Below are positions 47,727 to 59,157 of a DNA stretch of 64,000 bases, piece after piece. Position 1 is the first letter of the stretch, and every line of letters begins with the position of its first letter. Location: NCBI RefSeq assembly GCF_019145205.1, contig NZ_JAHSTT010000004.1, forward strand, positions 124,001 through 188,000, in the 5' to 3' direction. The notes below the pieces were generated by a model. It did no database searches. It saw only the letters and a program-made list of their open reading frames with translations, and was not told the DNA's origin. This DNA comes from Pseudomonas khavaziana (GTDB lineage Bacteria; Pseudomonadota; Gammaproteobacteria; Pseudomonadales; Pseudomonadaceae). The position numbers and the translations under genes are program-made.

Positions 47727-47864
47727 GCCTAAGATCAAAAGCAGATCAAGATCAAGAGCGGCTCGCTGCGCATCGTGGTTACCGCCGGCTGCTACACAGT
47801 TTTGTAGATACCTATGGCTATCGGGCAAACCCTAATGCCCGTCCGTTAAGCGTACATCGCCCTC

Positions 47865-47964
47865 TGTAGGAGCGAGCTTGCTCGCGAAAAACGTTAACGA
47901 AAACGCGTGCTTCCTGAATGAATGCGGCGCCTGTGAGTTTTTCGCGAGCAAGCTCGCTCCTACA
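47865..47964. repeat. REPIN (GTAGGAGCGAG family)
   Basis: TGTAGGAGCGAGCTTGCTCG and its inverted partner flank a 50-60 bp spacer. The spacer resembles that of the REPIN at 17165-17275 (both share ACG-TAACGA-AACGCG in outline), so the whole unit has moved as one. Confidence 0.88.
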
Positions 47965-48033
47965 AAAAGCCTTAACTGACTGGCATCAGGGCGAGCCCCT
48001 CTCACACTCAGATTGCATGACTGCCTGTTTGAA

Positions 48034-48693
48034 TCAGCCGCGCTCCGGCTGGAACCGCACCACAAACCCATTGAGGTTCTGCTGGCGCCCCAGCAAGTCC
48101 CGCAGGCGATCAGCCTCGGCACGCTCGATCAACGGCCCGACAAACACGCGATTCTTGCCATCGGCACTACGGATATAAGCGTTATAGCCTTGGGCCCGCA
48201 GCTTTTTCTGCAGGGCGTCGGCACTTTCACGATTGGCCAGACTGGCCAACTGGATCGACCAACTGATCGGCAGGCCATTGGGGTCGATGCGACTCTGGCC
48301 CACGTCCGGCTTACCCGGCGCGGCAGGCTGCGGCGCTACCGGCTTGGGCGCTGGTGCAGGCGCAGCCGGTTTGGCGGCGACTGTCGGGGCCGGTGTCGGC
48401 TTGACCACCGGCACACTCGGCTGCACCGGCATCGAAGGCGCCTCTTGCGCGGCAACCTCCTCGTCAGTCGGCACGGGTTCTTCCTCTGGCAATGCCTGGG
48501 GCTCAGGCACCAACACCGGCTCGACCTGAACCTGAGGCACCACAGGCGCCTGGGGTGCAGCAGGCGCCTCAACCACGACCTGGCGCTGTTCATCCTGGCG
48601 GGAAAACAGCATCGGCAGGAAAATCACCGCCAATGCCACCAACACCAGGGCTCCGACCATTCGCTGCTTGTATGCGCTATCCAGTAATGCCAT
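48034..48693 (-). CDS. SPOR-domain inner-membrane protein (DedD-like)
   Basis: ATG at 48693 gives 219 residues ([16 protein letters not shown]). One N-terminal transmembrane segment (about 12-31, VGALVLVALAVIFLPMLF) is followed by a long proline/alanine/valine/glutamate-rich linker (about 40-140). The C-terminal SPOR domain starts WSIQLASLANRESADALQKK. This is the DedD layout: anchored inside, with SPOR binding septal peptidoglycan. It overlaps the end of folC by 17 bp, which fits the conserved folC-dedD order. Confidence 0.88.
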   Translation of the reverse strand: MALLDSAYKQRMVGALVLVALAVIFLPMLFSRQDEQRQVVVEAPAAPQAPVVPQVQVEPVLVPEPQALPEEEPVPTDEEVAAQEAPSMPVQPSVPVVKPTPAPTVAAKPAAPAPAPKPVAPQPAAPGKPDVGQSRIDPNGLPISWSIQLASLANRESADALQKKLRAQGYNAYIRSADGKNRVFVGPLIERAEADRLRDLLGRQQNLNGFVVRFQPERG

Positions 48694-49984
48694 GTGCAGC
48701 TTCCTCCGTGGAGCGCCGGGCCAACCATTCGAGCGCCTCGGCGACACAATAAAATGATCCGAACAACAGGATTTCGTCGTCGGCGGTCGCTACCGCACAC
48801 TGAGCCTCGAGGGCAGCGGTGACGCTTGCATACGACGTCACCGGCGCACCAAGGTTCTGCAATGCTACTTCCAGCTCAACCGCCGGGCGGCTACGCGGCG
48901 TATCCAACGGCGCAACGGCCCAAGACTGAACGTTGCCCAGCAACGGCGCAACCACGCCGTCGAGGTCTTTGTCGGCCAACAACCCAAACACCGCCAGGCG
49001 ACGGCCGGCCGGCGGCGTGCGCGACAAGCGTTGCGTCAGGTAGTGGGCAGCATGGGGGTTATGCCCCACATCCAACAACAGGTTCAGGCGCTTGCCTGCC
49101 CAGTCGAAGGCGCGGCGATCCAGGCGCCCCACCACTTTGGTCGCCAGCAACGTCGCGGCAATCTGCCCGGCGTCCCAAGGCAGGTCCAGCAGGAGGTAAG
49201 CTTGCAGCGCCAGCGCAGCGTTTTCCATCGGCAGATTAAGCAGTGGCAGATCCAGCAGTTCTACCGCCTTGCCACGCGCATCACGCCCGCGCCATTGCCA
49301 ATGGGAAGCACCGATTTCAAGATTGAATTCGCGACCACGCAGGTAGAACGGGCACTTCAGTTCGCGCACCTTGTCCAGCAAGGGTTGCGGCGGATCCAGG
49401 TCGCCACACAGCGCCGGCCTGCCCTGGCGGAAGATTCCGGCCTTTTCATACGACACCGACTCGCGGGTATCGCCCAGGTAGTCGGCGTGGTCGACGCCAA
49501 TGCTGGTGACCAGCGCCAGGTCGGCATCCACCACGTTGACCGTATCCAGACGCCCGCCAAGGCCGACTTCCAATACCACCACATCCAGTTGCGCACGCTC
49601 GAACAACCAGAGCGCCGCCAGGGTGCCCATCTCGAAATAAGTCAGGGAAATATCGCCACGCCCGGCATCCAGGGCAGCGAAGGCTTCGCATAACTGTTCG
49701 TCGGTGGCTTCGACACCATTGAGCTGCACGCGCTCGTTGTAGCGCAGCAGGTGCGGTGAGCTGTACACGCCGACTTTCAGGCCCTGGGCCTGCAACAGCG
49801 CGGCGACAAAGGCACAGGTGGAGCCCTTGCCGTTGGTGCCGGTCACCGTGATCACACGCGGTGCCGGCTGGCCCAACCCAAGGCGGGCCGCTACCTGTTG
49901 CGAGCGCTCCAGGCCCATGTCGATGGCGGACGGATGCAACTGCTCAAGGTAGGCGAGCCATTCGCCCAGGGTACGTTGGGTCAT
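48677..49984 (-). CDS. folC: bifunctional folylpolyglutamate/dihydrofolate synthase
   Basis: A 435-residue Mur-ligase-family enzyme. ATP-binding loop [12 protein letters not shown] (about 48-59), [14 protein letters not shown] and the catalytic [11 protein letters not shown] region are intact, with [12 protein letters not shown] in the C-terminal domain. It makes dihydrofolate and adds glutamates to folates. The start overlaps the accD stop by 4 bp. Confidence 0.95.
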   Translation of the reverse strand: MTQRTLGEWLAYLEQLHPSAIDMGLERSQQVAARLGLGQPAPRVITVTGTNGKGSTCAFVAALLQAQGLKVGVYSSPHLLRYNERVQLNGVEATDEQLCEAFAALDAGRGDISLTYFEMGTLAALWLFERAQLDVVVLEVGLGGRLDTVNVVDADLALVTSIGVDHADYLGDTRESVSYEKAGIFRQGRPALCGDLDPPQPLLDKVRELKCPFYLRGREFNLEIGASHWQWRGRDARGKAVELLDLPLLNLPMENAALALQAYLLLDLPWDAGQIAATLLATKVVGRLDRRAFDWAGKRLNLLLDVGHNPHAAHYLTQRLSRTPPAGRRLAVFGLLADKDLDGVVAPLLGNVQSWAVAPLDTPRSRPAVELEVALQNLGAPVTSYASVTAALEAQCAVATADDEILLFGSFYCVAEALEWLARRSTEEAAHGITG

Positions 49985-50901
49985 AGGTTTGCAGGCACCG
50001 GCGGCACGACGATTGGCTCGACTTTAGGCGCGACGTACACAGGGGTCGGCAGGCCCATCATTTGCGCCAGCAGGTTGCCCAGGCGTGGGCGCAGTTCGCC
50101 ACGTGGAATGATCAAGTCGATTGCGCCATGCTCCAGCAAGAATTCGCTGCGCTGGAAGCCTTCCGGCAGTTTTTCCCGCACGGTTTGCTCGATCACTCGC
50201 GGGCCGGCAAAACCGATCAGCGCCTTGGGCTCGCCGACGATCACATCACCGAGCATCGCCAGGCTGGCGGAAACGCCGCCGTAGACCGGGTCGGTGAGTA
50301 CGGAGATGAACGGGATGCCCTCTTCACGCAGACGCGCCAATACCGCCGAGGTCTTGGCCATTTGCATCAGGGAGATCAGGGCTTCCTGCATACGCGCACC
50401 ACCGGAGGCGGCGAAGCAGATCATCGGGCAGCGGTTTTCCAGGGCATAGTTGGCAGCGCGTACGAAGCGCTCGCCGACGATGGCGCCCATGGAACCGCCC
50501 ATGAAGGAGAACTCGAAGGCCGAGACCACCACGGGCATGCCCAGCAGCTTGCCGCTGACCGAGATCAGCGCGTCTTTCTCACCGGTCTGCTTCTGCGCAG
50601 CGGTCAGGCGGTCCTTGTATTTCTTGCCATCGCGGAACTTGAGGCGGTCGACCGGCTCCAGGTCAGCGCCCAGCTCATTGCGGCCGTCGGCATCCAAAAA
50701 GATGTCAATGCGCGCGCGCGCGCCGATACGCATGTGGTGGTTGCACTTGGGGCAAACGTCCAGGGTCTTCTCCAGCTCCGGGCGGTACAGCACCGCGTCG
50801 CAGGATGGGCACTTGTGCCACAGACCTTCAGGAACCGAGCTTTTCTTCACCTCGGAACGCATGATCGAAGGGATCAGTTTGTCTACTAACCAGTTGCTCA
50901 T
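49981..50901 (-). CDS. accD: acetyl-CoA carboxylase carboxyltransferase beta subunit
   Basis: ATG at 50901 gives 306 residues ([14 protein letters not shown]). An N-terminal four-cysteine zinc ribbon (CPSCDAVLY...CPKCNHHMR) precedes the carboxyltransferase domain with [16 protein letters not shown] and [17 protein letters not shown]. It works with AccA to carboxylate acetyl-CoA to malonyl-CoA for fatty acid synthesis. It is coupled to folC by a 4-bp overlap. Confidence 0.96.
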   Translation of the reverse strand: MSNWLVDKLIPSIMRSEVKKSSVPEGLWHKCPSCDAVLYRPELEKTLDVCPKCNHHMRIGARARIDIFLDADGRNELGADLEPVDRLKFRDGKKYKDRLTAAQKQTGEKDALISVSGKLLGMPVVVSAFEFSFMGGSMGAIVGERFVRAANYALENRCPMICFAASGGARMQEALISLMQMAKTSAVLARLREEGIPFISVLTDPVYGGVSASLAMLGDVIVGEPKALIGFAGPRVIEQTVREKLPEGFQRSEFLLEHGAIDLIIPRGELRPRLGNLLAQMMGLPTPVYVAPKVEPIVVPPVPANL

Positions 50902-51144
50902 GCTTTCTTTCTCCAGTACCGGTGGCTTGAACACAGCCCCGCGTATGCCCTTGAGCTAAATTCATATGTGGCGATGATACCTGCGGGACGGGGTCAGACG
51001 TTCGACCTGCCATTTCCTGCCTGCATCCCCAGCCTTCCAGACAACCTGCCAGCGCAGGGTTGCCACTTCATCTCCGGCCCACCACAGGCGGCGCCGGGCT
51101 GTTTTACACAGTGGTAGTTATGGACGGCGGCAGACTGCCAGCCG

Positions 51145-51777
51145 TCACATCCCAACGCTGCTGTTGCGCACGGCCTGCACGAATGCGCGAATCTTGCTGT
51201 GATCCTTGATGCCCCTGCCCTGCTCTACCCCCCCGCTGACATCCACGGCATACGGCCGCACCTGCTCGATGGCCGCTGCAACATTCCCAGGGTTGAGCCC
51301 GCCAGCCAGGATGATCGGTTTGTCCAGCGCCTCGGGAATCAGCGACCAGTCGAACGCCTCGCCTGTGCCACCGGGCACGCCTTCGACGTAGGTGTCCAGC
51401 AGAATCCCGCGAGCGCCGCTATATGCCGCACACGCAGCGGCGATATCGTCGCCGGCCTTGACCCGCAGCGCCTTGATGTAAGGGCGCTGATAGCTTTCAC
51501 ACTCATCTGGCGTTTCATCGCCGTGGAACTGCAGCATGTCCAGCGGCACGGCATCCAGGGTTTCGTTGAGTTCGCAACGGCTGGCATTGACGAACAAGCC
51601 CACCGTGGTCACGAATGGCGGCAGCGCGGCGATGATTGCCCGCGCCTGCAACACATTCACCGCCCGCGGGCTCCTGGCATAAAACACCAGACCGATGGCA
51701 TCCGCCCCCGCCTCGACTGCCGCGAGCGCGTCCTCTATGCGGGTAATCCCGCAAATCTTGCTGCGAACGGCTGGCAT
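51145..51777 (-). CDS. trpF: phosphoribosylanthranilate isomerase
   Basis: A 210-residue TIM barrel. [11 protein letters not shown] with the catalytic Cys (Cys9), DMLQFHGDE and the C-terminal [19 protein letters not shown] phosphate-binding motif with the catalytic Asp are all present. It catalyses the Amadori rearrangement in tryptophan synthesis. Located between truA and accD, as in P. aeruginosa; other trp genes are elsewhere. Confidence 0.96.
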   Translation of the reverse strand: MPAVRSKICGITRIEDALAAVEAGADAIGLVFYARSPRAVNVLQARAIIAALPPFVTTVGLFVNASRCELNETLDAVPLDMLQFHGDETPDECESYQRPYIKALRVKAGDDIAAACAAYSGARGILLDTYVEGVPGGTGEAFDWSLIPEALDKPIILAGGLNPGNVAAAIEQVRPYAVDVSGGVEQGRGIKDHSKIRAFVQAVRNSSVGM

Positions 51778-51841
51778 ATCGTAAGAACCTCAGGGTTTGG
51801 ACCGTGAAAGTCCCGGATGGTAACAAAAGCTTTTCCGGGCG

Positions 51842-52666
51842 TCAGCCGCCAAGTTCGCTGAAACCTGTGAGGAAGTGTGGACCGATAAAGCGTTCCGGCA
51901 ATTGGAACTCGTCGCGGTACTCCACATCCACCAGATACAAGCCAAACGGGTGCGCCGTGACGCCGCCCGTGCGGCGAATGCGGCTTTCCAGCACTTCCCT
52001 GGCCCACTCCACCGGGCGCTCGCCGGTGCCGATAGTCATCAGCACGCCGGCAATGTTGCGCACCATATGATGCAGGAAGGCCCCGGCGCGGATATCCAGC
52101 ACGATCATCTTGCCGTGCCGGGTGACCCGCAGGTGGTGGACCTCCTTGATCGGCGACTTGGCCTGGCACTGGCCGGCACGGAAGGCGCTGAAGTCATGCA
52201 CACCCACCAGGTGCTGCGCGGCCTCGGCCATGCGCTCGGCGTCCAGCGGGCGATGATTCCAGGTGATTTCTTCATTGAGGTGCGCGGGGCGGATCTGATC
52301 GTTGTAGATCACGTAGCGGTAACGCCGGGCGATGGCCTTGAAGCGCGCATGAAAATGCGCCGGCATGACCTTGGCCCAGCTCACACTGACATCATGGGGC
52401 AAGTTGATATTAGCCCCCATCACCCACGCCTTCATTGAACGCTCTGCCTGGGTATCGAAGTGCACCACCTGGCCACAGGCGTGGACACCCGCGTCGGTAC
52501 GCCCGGCACACATCAGCGATACCGGCGAATCAGCGACTTTGGACAGGGCGTTTTCCAGGGTTTCCTGCACCGTCGGCACGCCAGACGCCTGGCGCTGCCA
52601 GCCGCGATAGCGCGAGCCTTTGTATTCCACGCCCAGGGCGATGCGGTAAAAGCCTGCGGCCGCCAT
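51842..52666 (-). CDS. truA: tRNA pseudouridine(38-40) synthase
   Basis: From ATG at 52666 the product is 274 residues (MAAAGFYRIALGVEYKGS). The frame is open to a TTG at 52723, which would add 19 residues, but no good ribosome site supports either start. The catalytic motif AGRTDAGVHACGQVVHFD with the active Asp is intact, as are FHARFKAIARRYRY and the C-terminal FLHHMVRNI. It modifies U38-U40 in the tRNA anticodon arm. It follows fimV across a REPIN. Confidence 0.94.
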   Translation of the reverse strand: MAAAGFYRIALGVEYKGSRYRGWQRQASGVPTVQETLENALSKVADSPVSLMCAGRTDAGVHACGQVVHFDTQAERSMKAWVMGANINLPHDVSVSWAKVMPAHFHARFKAIARRYRYVIYNDQIRPAHLNEEITWNHRPLDAERMAEAAQHLVGVHDFSAFRAGQCQAKSPIKEVHHLRVTRHGKMIVLDIRAGAFLHHMVRNIAGVLMTIGTGERPVEWAREVLESRIRRTGGVTAHPFGLYLVDVEYRDEFQLPERFIGPHFLTGFSELGG

Positions 52667-52788
52667 TTCGGCGGCCGCGTTATCTATATTTGCCAAGAAC
52701 TGAGAGCCTGATGAGTTGCGCAAAGGCGGGCATTATAAAGGCGCCGGATACGTGGCGGGCGTTTTGTTATGGATCGATGCCAAACAAA

Positions 52789-52878
52789 TGTGGGAGGGGC
52801 TTGCTCCCGATAGTGGGGTATCAGTCAACAGGTTCATTGACTGAGCCACTGCTATCGGGAGCAAGCCCCCTCCCACAC
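52789..52878. repeat. REPIN (GTGGGAGG family)
   Basis: TGTGGGAGGGGCTTGCTCCC and its inverted partner (GGGAGCAAGCCCCCTCCCAC in reverse sense) flank a 45-bp spacer. It lies between fimV and truA and may form a large cruciform or RNA hairpin. Confidence 0.9.
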
Positions 52879-52895
52879 TGTTACAGCGCCTGGCT

Positions 52896-55421
52896 TTAGA
52901 TGCGGCCGAGCATTTCCTTGGCTTCGCTACGCTGACCTTCATCACCCTCGGTCAACACTTCAGACAGGATATCCTTGGCACCGTCCGCATCACCCATGTC
53001 GATGTACGCCTGGGCCAGGTCCAGCTTGGTGGCGACCTCATTGGTGCCCGAGAGGAAGTCGAATTCCGGCTCATCACCGCCCAGCGCCGCATCTTCTGCG
53101 GTGAAGGAAGGCTCGATGGGCGGATGTTCCAGGCTCTGGGACAAGCGGTCCAGTTCGGCGTTGACATCATCGAGCTCCGACGAAAAGGCGTCGGGCTTGG
53201 CTGCAGGGGCGTTCGGCTCATCCGCCAGAGACAGGTCGAAGTCTTCCGGCAGTTCGAATTCGTCCAGTGCGGCGGGTGTCAGGGTGGGGGGTTCTACCGG
53301 CGGCACATCCGCCACCTGCCCTTCGAGCCCCGAAAGGAACTCATCATCGGACTGCGACGCCGGCGGCTCCAGCTGCAGGTCCAGGTCGAAGTCCGACAGG
53401 TCCTGCGCATCAGGCTTGGCTGCGGTCTGTTGCTGCAACAGCGCTTCAAAGGTTTGCTGGTCTTGCGCGATCTCGGCCGGCGAAGCGGCTTCCAGATCAT
53501 CCAGGCTCAGGTCGAAATCGGTGTCGAACGCAGCGGTGTCCGCCTCGGGCGTCGGAGCCGGCTTATCGTCGAGCAGGTCCTTGACGTATTGTGCATCCAG
53601 CGCGGCCGCGGCCACTGCGGCACTGACACCCGCCGCCAACACGGCCATGGCCGGGAAGCGCGCCTTGAGCTGCTCGACCTGGGCATGGTTCTCACCATTG
53701 GCCACCAATTGGCGCTCCTGGGTGACGAAACCATCTTTGTCGTTCTGCAGGCCGTAGACTTCCATCAGCTTCAAGCGCAGGTCGCTACGCTTGGGCTCGT
53801 GCTTGATGGCTTGTTCGAGCACATCAGCCGCCTGGTTCAGGTGGCCACGGTCGATATGGGACTGGGCTTGCGCCAGGGCATCGCTGGAGTTCTCCTGGGC
53901 CACGGCAACAGCCAGCGGCGCGAGCACAGAGGCGACAGTCGGCACGACAACGGGCTCAACCACCGGGGCAGGCGCTGGCGCGGACGCCAGCTTGACGCTC
54001 GGCGGCGGCACTTCAAGGCCTTCGAAACTGTCGGGCGGCAGGTCCTGGTCAATATTGGGGGCAAACTCGGGCTCTTCGGCCAACGCCCGGGCCATGCGCA
54101 GGTGTTTTTCTTCTTCGCGGCGGGCATTGCGATGGCGCGCCCACAGCAGCAAGAGCAGCAGCACCACCAGGATGGCTGCGCCGCCAAGGATGCCGAGCAC
54201 AATCGGGTTGGTCAGCAGGTCGTTGAACTTGCCTTCGGTGCTGGCAGGCGCTGCAGCCGGCTTGACCGGTTCAGGGGCAGGCTCAGGGGCCGGAGCCGCA
54301 ACGGGCGCCGCAGGTGTTGCCGGCGCTGCCTCGGGCTCGCCGGCCAGCTGCGCAGGCATGGCCGCCGTTGCCGGCTCACCTTTTTCAGCCTGCAAGCGGG
54401 CGAGTTGGTCATTCTTCAGTTGAATCAGCTTTTGCAGCTTGTCCAACTGGCTCTGCAAGTCGGCGGCGCGGCTTTTCAGCTCTTCGTTATCACGGCGCGT
54501 GGTGTCCAGCTCTTCCTGGGTCATCGCCAGTTTGTCGCTCAGGGCACGGCTATCAGCGGCCTGGCCCTTCACGCCTTTTTTGGCGGACTCGGCCGAGACC
54601 AGGCTCAAGTTGTCCTGGGCTGCGGTGCTCGACGGCGCATTGCCAGCCTGGGTGCGTTTGGTCGCATCCAACTGCGCCTTGCCGGCCACTTGACTTTGAG
54701 GGGTACGGCGGCCTTGGCGCCAGGCGGCATTCTGCGCGCTTACTTCGGCAATCGCTTGCGGTTGCGCCAGCGCAGTGCTTTGTGTGGCATCCGGAAGGCG
54801 CAGGACCCGGCCGGTTTTCAGGCGGTTGATATTGCCGTCGACAAAGGCATCAGGATTGAGCGCCTGAATGGCCAGCATCGTCTGCTGGATCGAGGCACCA
54901 TTGCGATTCTTCGCTGCGATTTCCCACAAGGTGTCGCGGGAAGTGGTGGTGTGCTGGGCCGGTTGGCTGACCGCGGGCGCAGTGCTCGCCGGCGCGCTGG
55001 CAGCCGGGGCCGGCTGATCGAACTTGGCAGGATCGAGCAGCACGCTGTAGTCACGCATCAGGCGGCCGTTGGGCCATTGCACCTGTATCAGGAAACGCAC
55101 ATAGGAATCGGGCAGCGGCTTGCTGGAAGTCACCCGCACCACGCTGCGACCTTCGGGGTTGATCACCGGTGTGAACGTCAGGTCATCGAGAAACGCCTGG
55201 CGGTCGACACCCGCATCCACGAAGGCCTGGGCTGAAGCCAGGCTTGGCGTGATCTCAGACGCGGTGAGGCCGCCCACGTCGCGCAATTCGATTTCCACCG
55301 ACAGCGGCTGGTTCAACTTCGACTTGAGGGTCATCTCCCCCAGTTGCAGCGCCTGCGCCATACCGGAGGACAGCGCCGAGGCGGCCGCTATTGCTAACAC
55401 CAGTTTGCGAACTTGAACCAT
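52896..55421 (-). CDS. fimV: FimV motility hub protein
   Basis: ATG at 55421 (MVQVRKLVLAIAAASALSSG) with GGATGAGG upstream gives 841 residues with a Sec signal peptide. Periplasmic part: an N-terminal beta domain (LGEMTLKSKLNQPLSVEIEL), a LysM peptidoglycan-binding motif (about 160-215) and a coiled coil (about 285-345). One transmembrane helix (about 408-428, VLGILGGAAILVVLLLLLLW) leads to a very acidic cytoplasmic domain with TPR-like repeats and the C-terminal FimV motif (LAQAYIDMGDADGAKDIL). FimV organises polar type IV pili and chemosensory proteins. Confidence 0.94.
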   Translation of the reverse strand: MVQVRKLVLAIAAASALSSGMAQALQLGEMTLKSKLNQPLSVEIELRDVGGLTASEITPSLASAQAFVDAGVDRQAFLDDLTFTPVINPEGRSVVRVTSSKPLPDSYVRFLIQVQWPNGRLMRDYSVLLDPAKFDQPAPAASAPASTAPAVSQPAQHTTTSRDTLWEIAAKNRNGASIQQTMLAIQALNPDAFVDGNINRLKTGRVLRLPDATQSTALAQPQAIAEVSAQNAAWRQGRRTPQSQVAGKAQLDATKRTQAGNAPSSTAAQDNLSLVSAESAKKGVKGQAADSRALSDKLAMTQEELDTTRRDNEELKSRAADLQSQLDKLQKLIQLKNDQLARLQAEKGEPATAAMPAQLAGEPEAAPATPAAPVAAPAPEPAPEPVKPAAAPASTEGKFNDLLTNPIVLGILGGAAILVVLLLLLLWARHRNARREEEKHLRMARALAEEPEFAPNIDQDLPPDSFEGLEVPPPSVKLASAPAPAPVVEPVVVPTVASVLAPLAVAVAQENSSDALAQAQSHIDRGHLNQAADVLEQAIKHEPKRSDLRLKLMEVYGLQNDKDGFVTQERQLVANGENHAQVEQLKARFPAMAVLAAGVSAAVAAAALDAQYVKDLLDDKPAPTPEADTAAFDTDFDLSLDDLEAASPAEIAQDQQTFEALLQQQTAAKPDAQDLSDFDLDLQLEPPASQSDDEFLSGLEGQVADVPPVEPPTLTPAALDEFELPEDFDLSLADEPNAPAAKPDAFSSELDDVNAELDRLSQSLEHPPIEPSFTAEDAALGGDEPEFDFLSGTNEVATKLDLAQAYIDMGDADGAKDILSEVLTEGDEGQRSEAKEMLGRI

Positions 55422-55582
55422 AGCCTCATCCTTTGTTTGAACACTCCCCGCCCTGCGAGAAGGTTGGTAACCGCTGCCATAAGGCATGGCGAGCCGATAG
55501 GTTACCGACGCGCTTGTGTTCCACTTGGGGCCAAGCATAGCGCCTGGCTAGAATCAATCTACAAATTGCCGCCAAGTATCTT

Positions 55583-56593
55583 TTACACAAGGCCTTTTAT
55601 CAACAACTGCGCCAGCTCCACGGCGTTCAGGGCCGAGCCCTTGCGTACGTTATCTGACGTCAGCCACAGATTTAGTTCCGCGGGGTCGTCGACTCCTGCG
55701 CGAACTCGTCCTACGTATACAACGTCCTGGCCGACGGCGTCGCCTACAGCCGTTGGATAATCCCCCTCCTCGACCAGCTCGATAGCCGGCGCCGCCTCGA
55801 GGGCGCGGTTCACCGCGACCAGATCGACCGGCGCGGCCAATTGCAACGACACAGTCAGGCTATCGCCAAAAAACACCGGGGCTTGAACGCAGGTTGCGGA
55901 AATCTTTAGCAAAGGTGTTTCCAGCACGGCACGCAACTCGTGTACGAGGCGTTTCTCCAGCTCTGTATGACCTTGGGCGTCTGGGGTACCGACTTGTGCC
56001 AACAGATTGAAAGCCATTTGCCGGTCGAAGAACTTCGGCTCCAGCGGACGCACGTTCAACAGCTCGGCTGTCTGGCGGGCCAACTCGCTGACGGCTTCGC
56101 GGCCCTGGGCGGAGACTGCCAGGTTGGCGGTGACACTGACGCGTTGGATGTCCACCAAGCCACGCAGCGGCGCCAGCACTACCGCAAGGTAGGTGGCACA
56201 AGGGCTTGGGCTGCCGAGCTGGAACGGCTTTTTCAAACCCTCCAGCACTTGGGCGTTAGCCTGCGGTACTACTTGCGGCGCCTGCTCGGCTGGCAGTGCG
56301 CCGGACAAGTCGATCACCGAACAGCCGGCGGCCGTGGCACGCGGGGCGAAGCTCAGGGTCACCGCCGGGCCTGCCGCAAAGAAGGCCAATTGCGCCTTGC
56401 TGAAGTCGAACTCGTCAACCTCCTTGACCCGCACGTTCTTGCCGCGAAACGGCACCGAAGCCCCCGCCGAGTTGCTGCCCGCCAGCAAATACAAGGTGCC
56501 CACCGGGAAATTCAGCTCTTCAAGGATCTGCACCAGGGTTTCACCCACGGTGCCGGTGGCGCCGATCACGGCAATTTCAAAGGTCTGGGTCAT
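55583..56593 (-). CDS. aspartate-semialdehyde dehydrogenase-like protein (USG-1 type)
   Basis: A 336-residue Asd paralogue (MTQTFEIAVIGATGTVGETLVQ). The NADP loop GATGTVG is intact. The expected active-site Cys region reads SPSPCATYLAVVLAPL instead of the N-C-[ST] motif of true Asd. That change is typical of USG-1 proteins, whose activity is unproven. It lies between asd and fimV in the conserved Pseudomonas order. Confidence 0.88.
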   Translation of the reverse strand: MTQTFEIAVIGATGTVGETLVQILEELNFPVGTLYLLAGSNSAGASVPFRGKNVRVKEVDEFDFSKAQLAFFAAGPAVTLSFAPRATAAGCSVIDLSGALPAEQAPQVVPQANAQVLEGLKKPFQLGSPSPCATYLAVVLAPLRGLVDIQRVSVTANLAVSAQGREAVSELARQTAELLNVRPLEPKFFDRQMAFNLLAQVGTPDAQGHTELEKRLVHELRAVLETPLLKISATCVQAPVFFGDSLTVSLQLAAPVDLVAVNRALEAAPAIELVEEGDYPTAVGDAVGQDVVYVGRVRAGVDDPAELNLWLTSDNVRKGSALNAVELAQLLIKGLV

Positions 56594-56686
56594 GGGGGTT
56601 GCCTCGGGCGTTACGGGGGAGCGGCACTTTACCGGGTGGTTGGGGGTGAGGCAATTAGCCTGGGCCTTGTGGTGGGGCTGATGGCG

Positions 56687-56773
56687 CTATCGGGAGCAAG
56701 CCCCCTCCCACACTTGCCCTCCATTTCAAGGTTGGAACTGGGTCGAATGTGGGAGAGGGCTTGCTCCCGATAG
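56687..56773. repeat. REPIN (GTGGGAGG family)
   Basis: CTATCGGGAGCAAGCCCCCT at the left and its inverted form ending CTTGCTCCCGATAG at the right flank a 45-bp spacer. It lies between asd and its paralogue. Confidence 0.9.
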
Positions 56774-56789
56774 AGCCCGACAGAACAAT

Positions 56790-56824
56790 AAAAAACCCCG
56801 CGCCTGTCACCAGGGCACGGGGTT
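56790..56824 (-). terminator. terminator after asd
   Basis: On the minus strand an imperfect GC-rich stem (AACCCCGTGCCCTG with CAGGCGCGGGGTT) is followed by six T. It lies 20 bp past the asd stop. Confidence 0.85.
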
Positions 56825-56843
56825 CTTCAATGCCAGGAAGCGA

Positions 56844-57956
56844 TCAACGCTCCAGCAAGATCCGCAACATGCGACGCAACGGCTCAGCCGCGCCCCACAG
56901 CAGTTGGTCGCCGACGGTGAACGCGCCAAGGAACTGGCTGCCCATGTTCAGCTTGCGCAAGCGGCCTACAGGCACATTCAGGGTGCCGGTGACCTTGGTC
57001 GGGCTCAGCTCCTGCATGCTGATATCGCGGTTGTTCGGCACCAGCTTGACCCAAGGGTTGTGCTGGCTGATCAGCCCTTCGATATCGGCGATCGGCACGT
57101 CTTTGTTCAGCTTGATGGTCAGCGCCTGGCTGTGGCAACGCATGGCGCCGATGCGCACGCAGATACCGTCCACCGGGATCGGGTTTTTGAAGCGACCGAG
57201 GATCTTGTTGGTCTCGGCCTGGGCCTTCCACTCTTCGCGGCTCTGGCCGTTGGGCAGTTCCTTGTCGATCCACGGGATCAGGCTGCCGGCCAATGGCACG
57301 CCGAAGTTCTCGGTGGGGTAAGCATCGCTGCGCATGGCTTCGGCCACACGGCGGTCGATGTCGAGGATCGCGCTGGCCGGGTCGGCCAGTTGATCGGCGA
57401 CCGCAGCGTGGGTCGCGCCCATCTGCTTGATCAGTTCACGCATGTTCTGCGCGCCGGCACCGGAGGCCGCCTGATAGGTCATGGCGCTCATCCACTCGAC
57501 CAAACCAGCCTCGAACAAACCGCCCAGGCCCATCAGCATCAGGCTGACGGTGCAGTTGCCGCCGACGTAGTTCTTGGTGCCGGCATCCAGCTGCTGGTCA
57601 ATGACCTTGCGGTTGACCGGGTCCAGGATGATCACTGCGTCGTCCTGCATGCGCAGGCTCGAGGCGGCATCGATCCAGTAGCCCTGCCAGCCGGCTTCAC
57701 GCAGCTTGGGGAAGACTTCGCTGGTGTAGTCGCCACCCTGGCAGGTCAGGATCACGTCGAGGGTCTTCAACTCTTCAATGCTGTAGGCGTCCTTAAGCGG
57801 GGCGATATCCTTGCCCACGGACGGCCCTTGGCCACCTACGTTCGAAGTGGTGAAAAACACCGGCTCAATAAGATCGAAATCCTGCTCTTCCAGCATCCGC
57901 TGCATGAGCACGGAACCGACCATACCGCGCCAACCGATCAGACCTACACGTTTCAT
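56844..57956 (-). CDS. asd: aspartate-semialdehyde dehydrogenase
   Basis: A 370-residue enzyme of gammaproteobacterial length. NADP loop GWRGMVGS (8-15), catalytic Cys135 in GGNCTVSLM, and the substrate-binding [16 protein letters not shown] with the catalytic His are intact. It reduces aspartyl phosphate to aspartate semialdehyde for lysine, methionine, threonine and diaminopimelate. It is followed by a terminator and lies 64 bp after leuB. Confidence 0.97.
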   Translation of the reverse strand: MKRVGLIGWRGMVGSVLMQRMLEEQDFDLIEPVFFTTSNVGGQGPSVGKDIAPLKDAYSIEELKTLDVILTCQGGDYTSEVFPKLREAGWQGYWIDAASSLRMQDDAVIILDPVNRKVIDQQLDAGTKNYVGGNCTVSLMLMGLGGLFEAGLVEWMSAMTYQAASGAGAQNMRELIKQMGATHAAVADQLADPASAILDIDRRVAEAMRSDAYPTENFGVPLAGSLIPWIDKELPNGQSREEWKAQAETNKILGRFKNPIPVDGICVRIGAMRCHSQALTIKLNKDVPIADIEGLISQHNPWVKLVPNNRDISMQELSPTKVTGTLNVPVGRLRKLNMGSQFLGAFTVGDQLLWGAAEPLRRMLRILLER

Positions 57957-58020
57957 CGCAACTACACCTTGTTAAAAAGTGGGCCGCCTTGCAGCAACAA
58001 CTGCAAGCGGGCCCGAGAGA

Positions 58021-59103
<1,083 letters not shown>

Positions 59104-59157
59104 GCGTTCCTCATTTCATCAAGCGACCCGCCCGCGGGCAGGTCGGGGAAAATCCAA

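Larger units (their letters stand above)
47227..48033. other. repeat-rich gene-free region
   Basis: About 800 bp without a supported gene. It contains two direct REP units (47360-47384 and 47461-47487), a longer dispersed-type repeat (about 47540-47726) and a REPIN (47865-47964). It must also contain the cvpA promoter near its left end. Confidence 0.75.

Noticed and set aside
52896..55421. 703-codon plus-strand frame opposite fimV
   Set aside because: Arg/Gly/Leu-rich shadow produced by the codon bias of fimV; no start signal and no recognisable domain.
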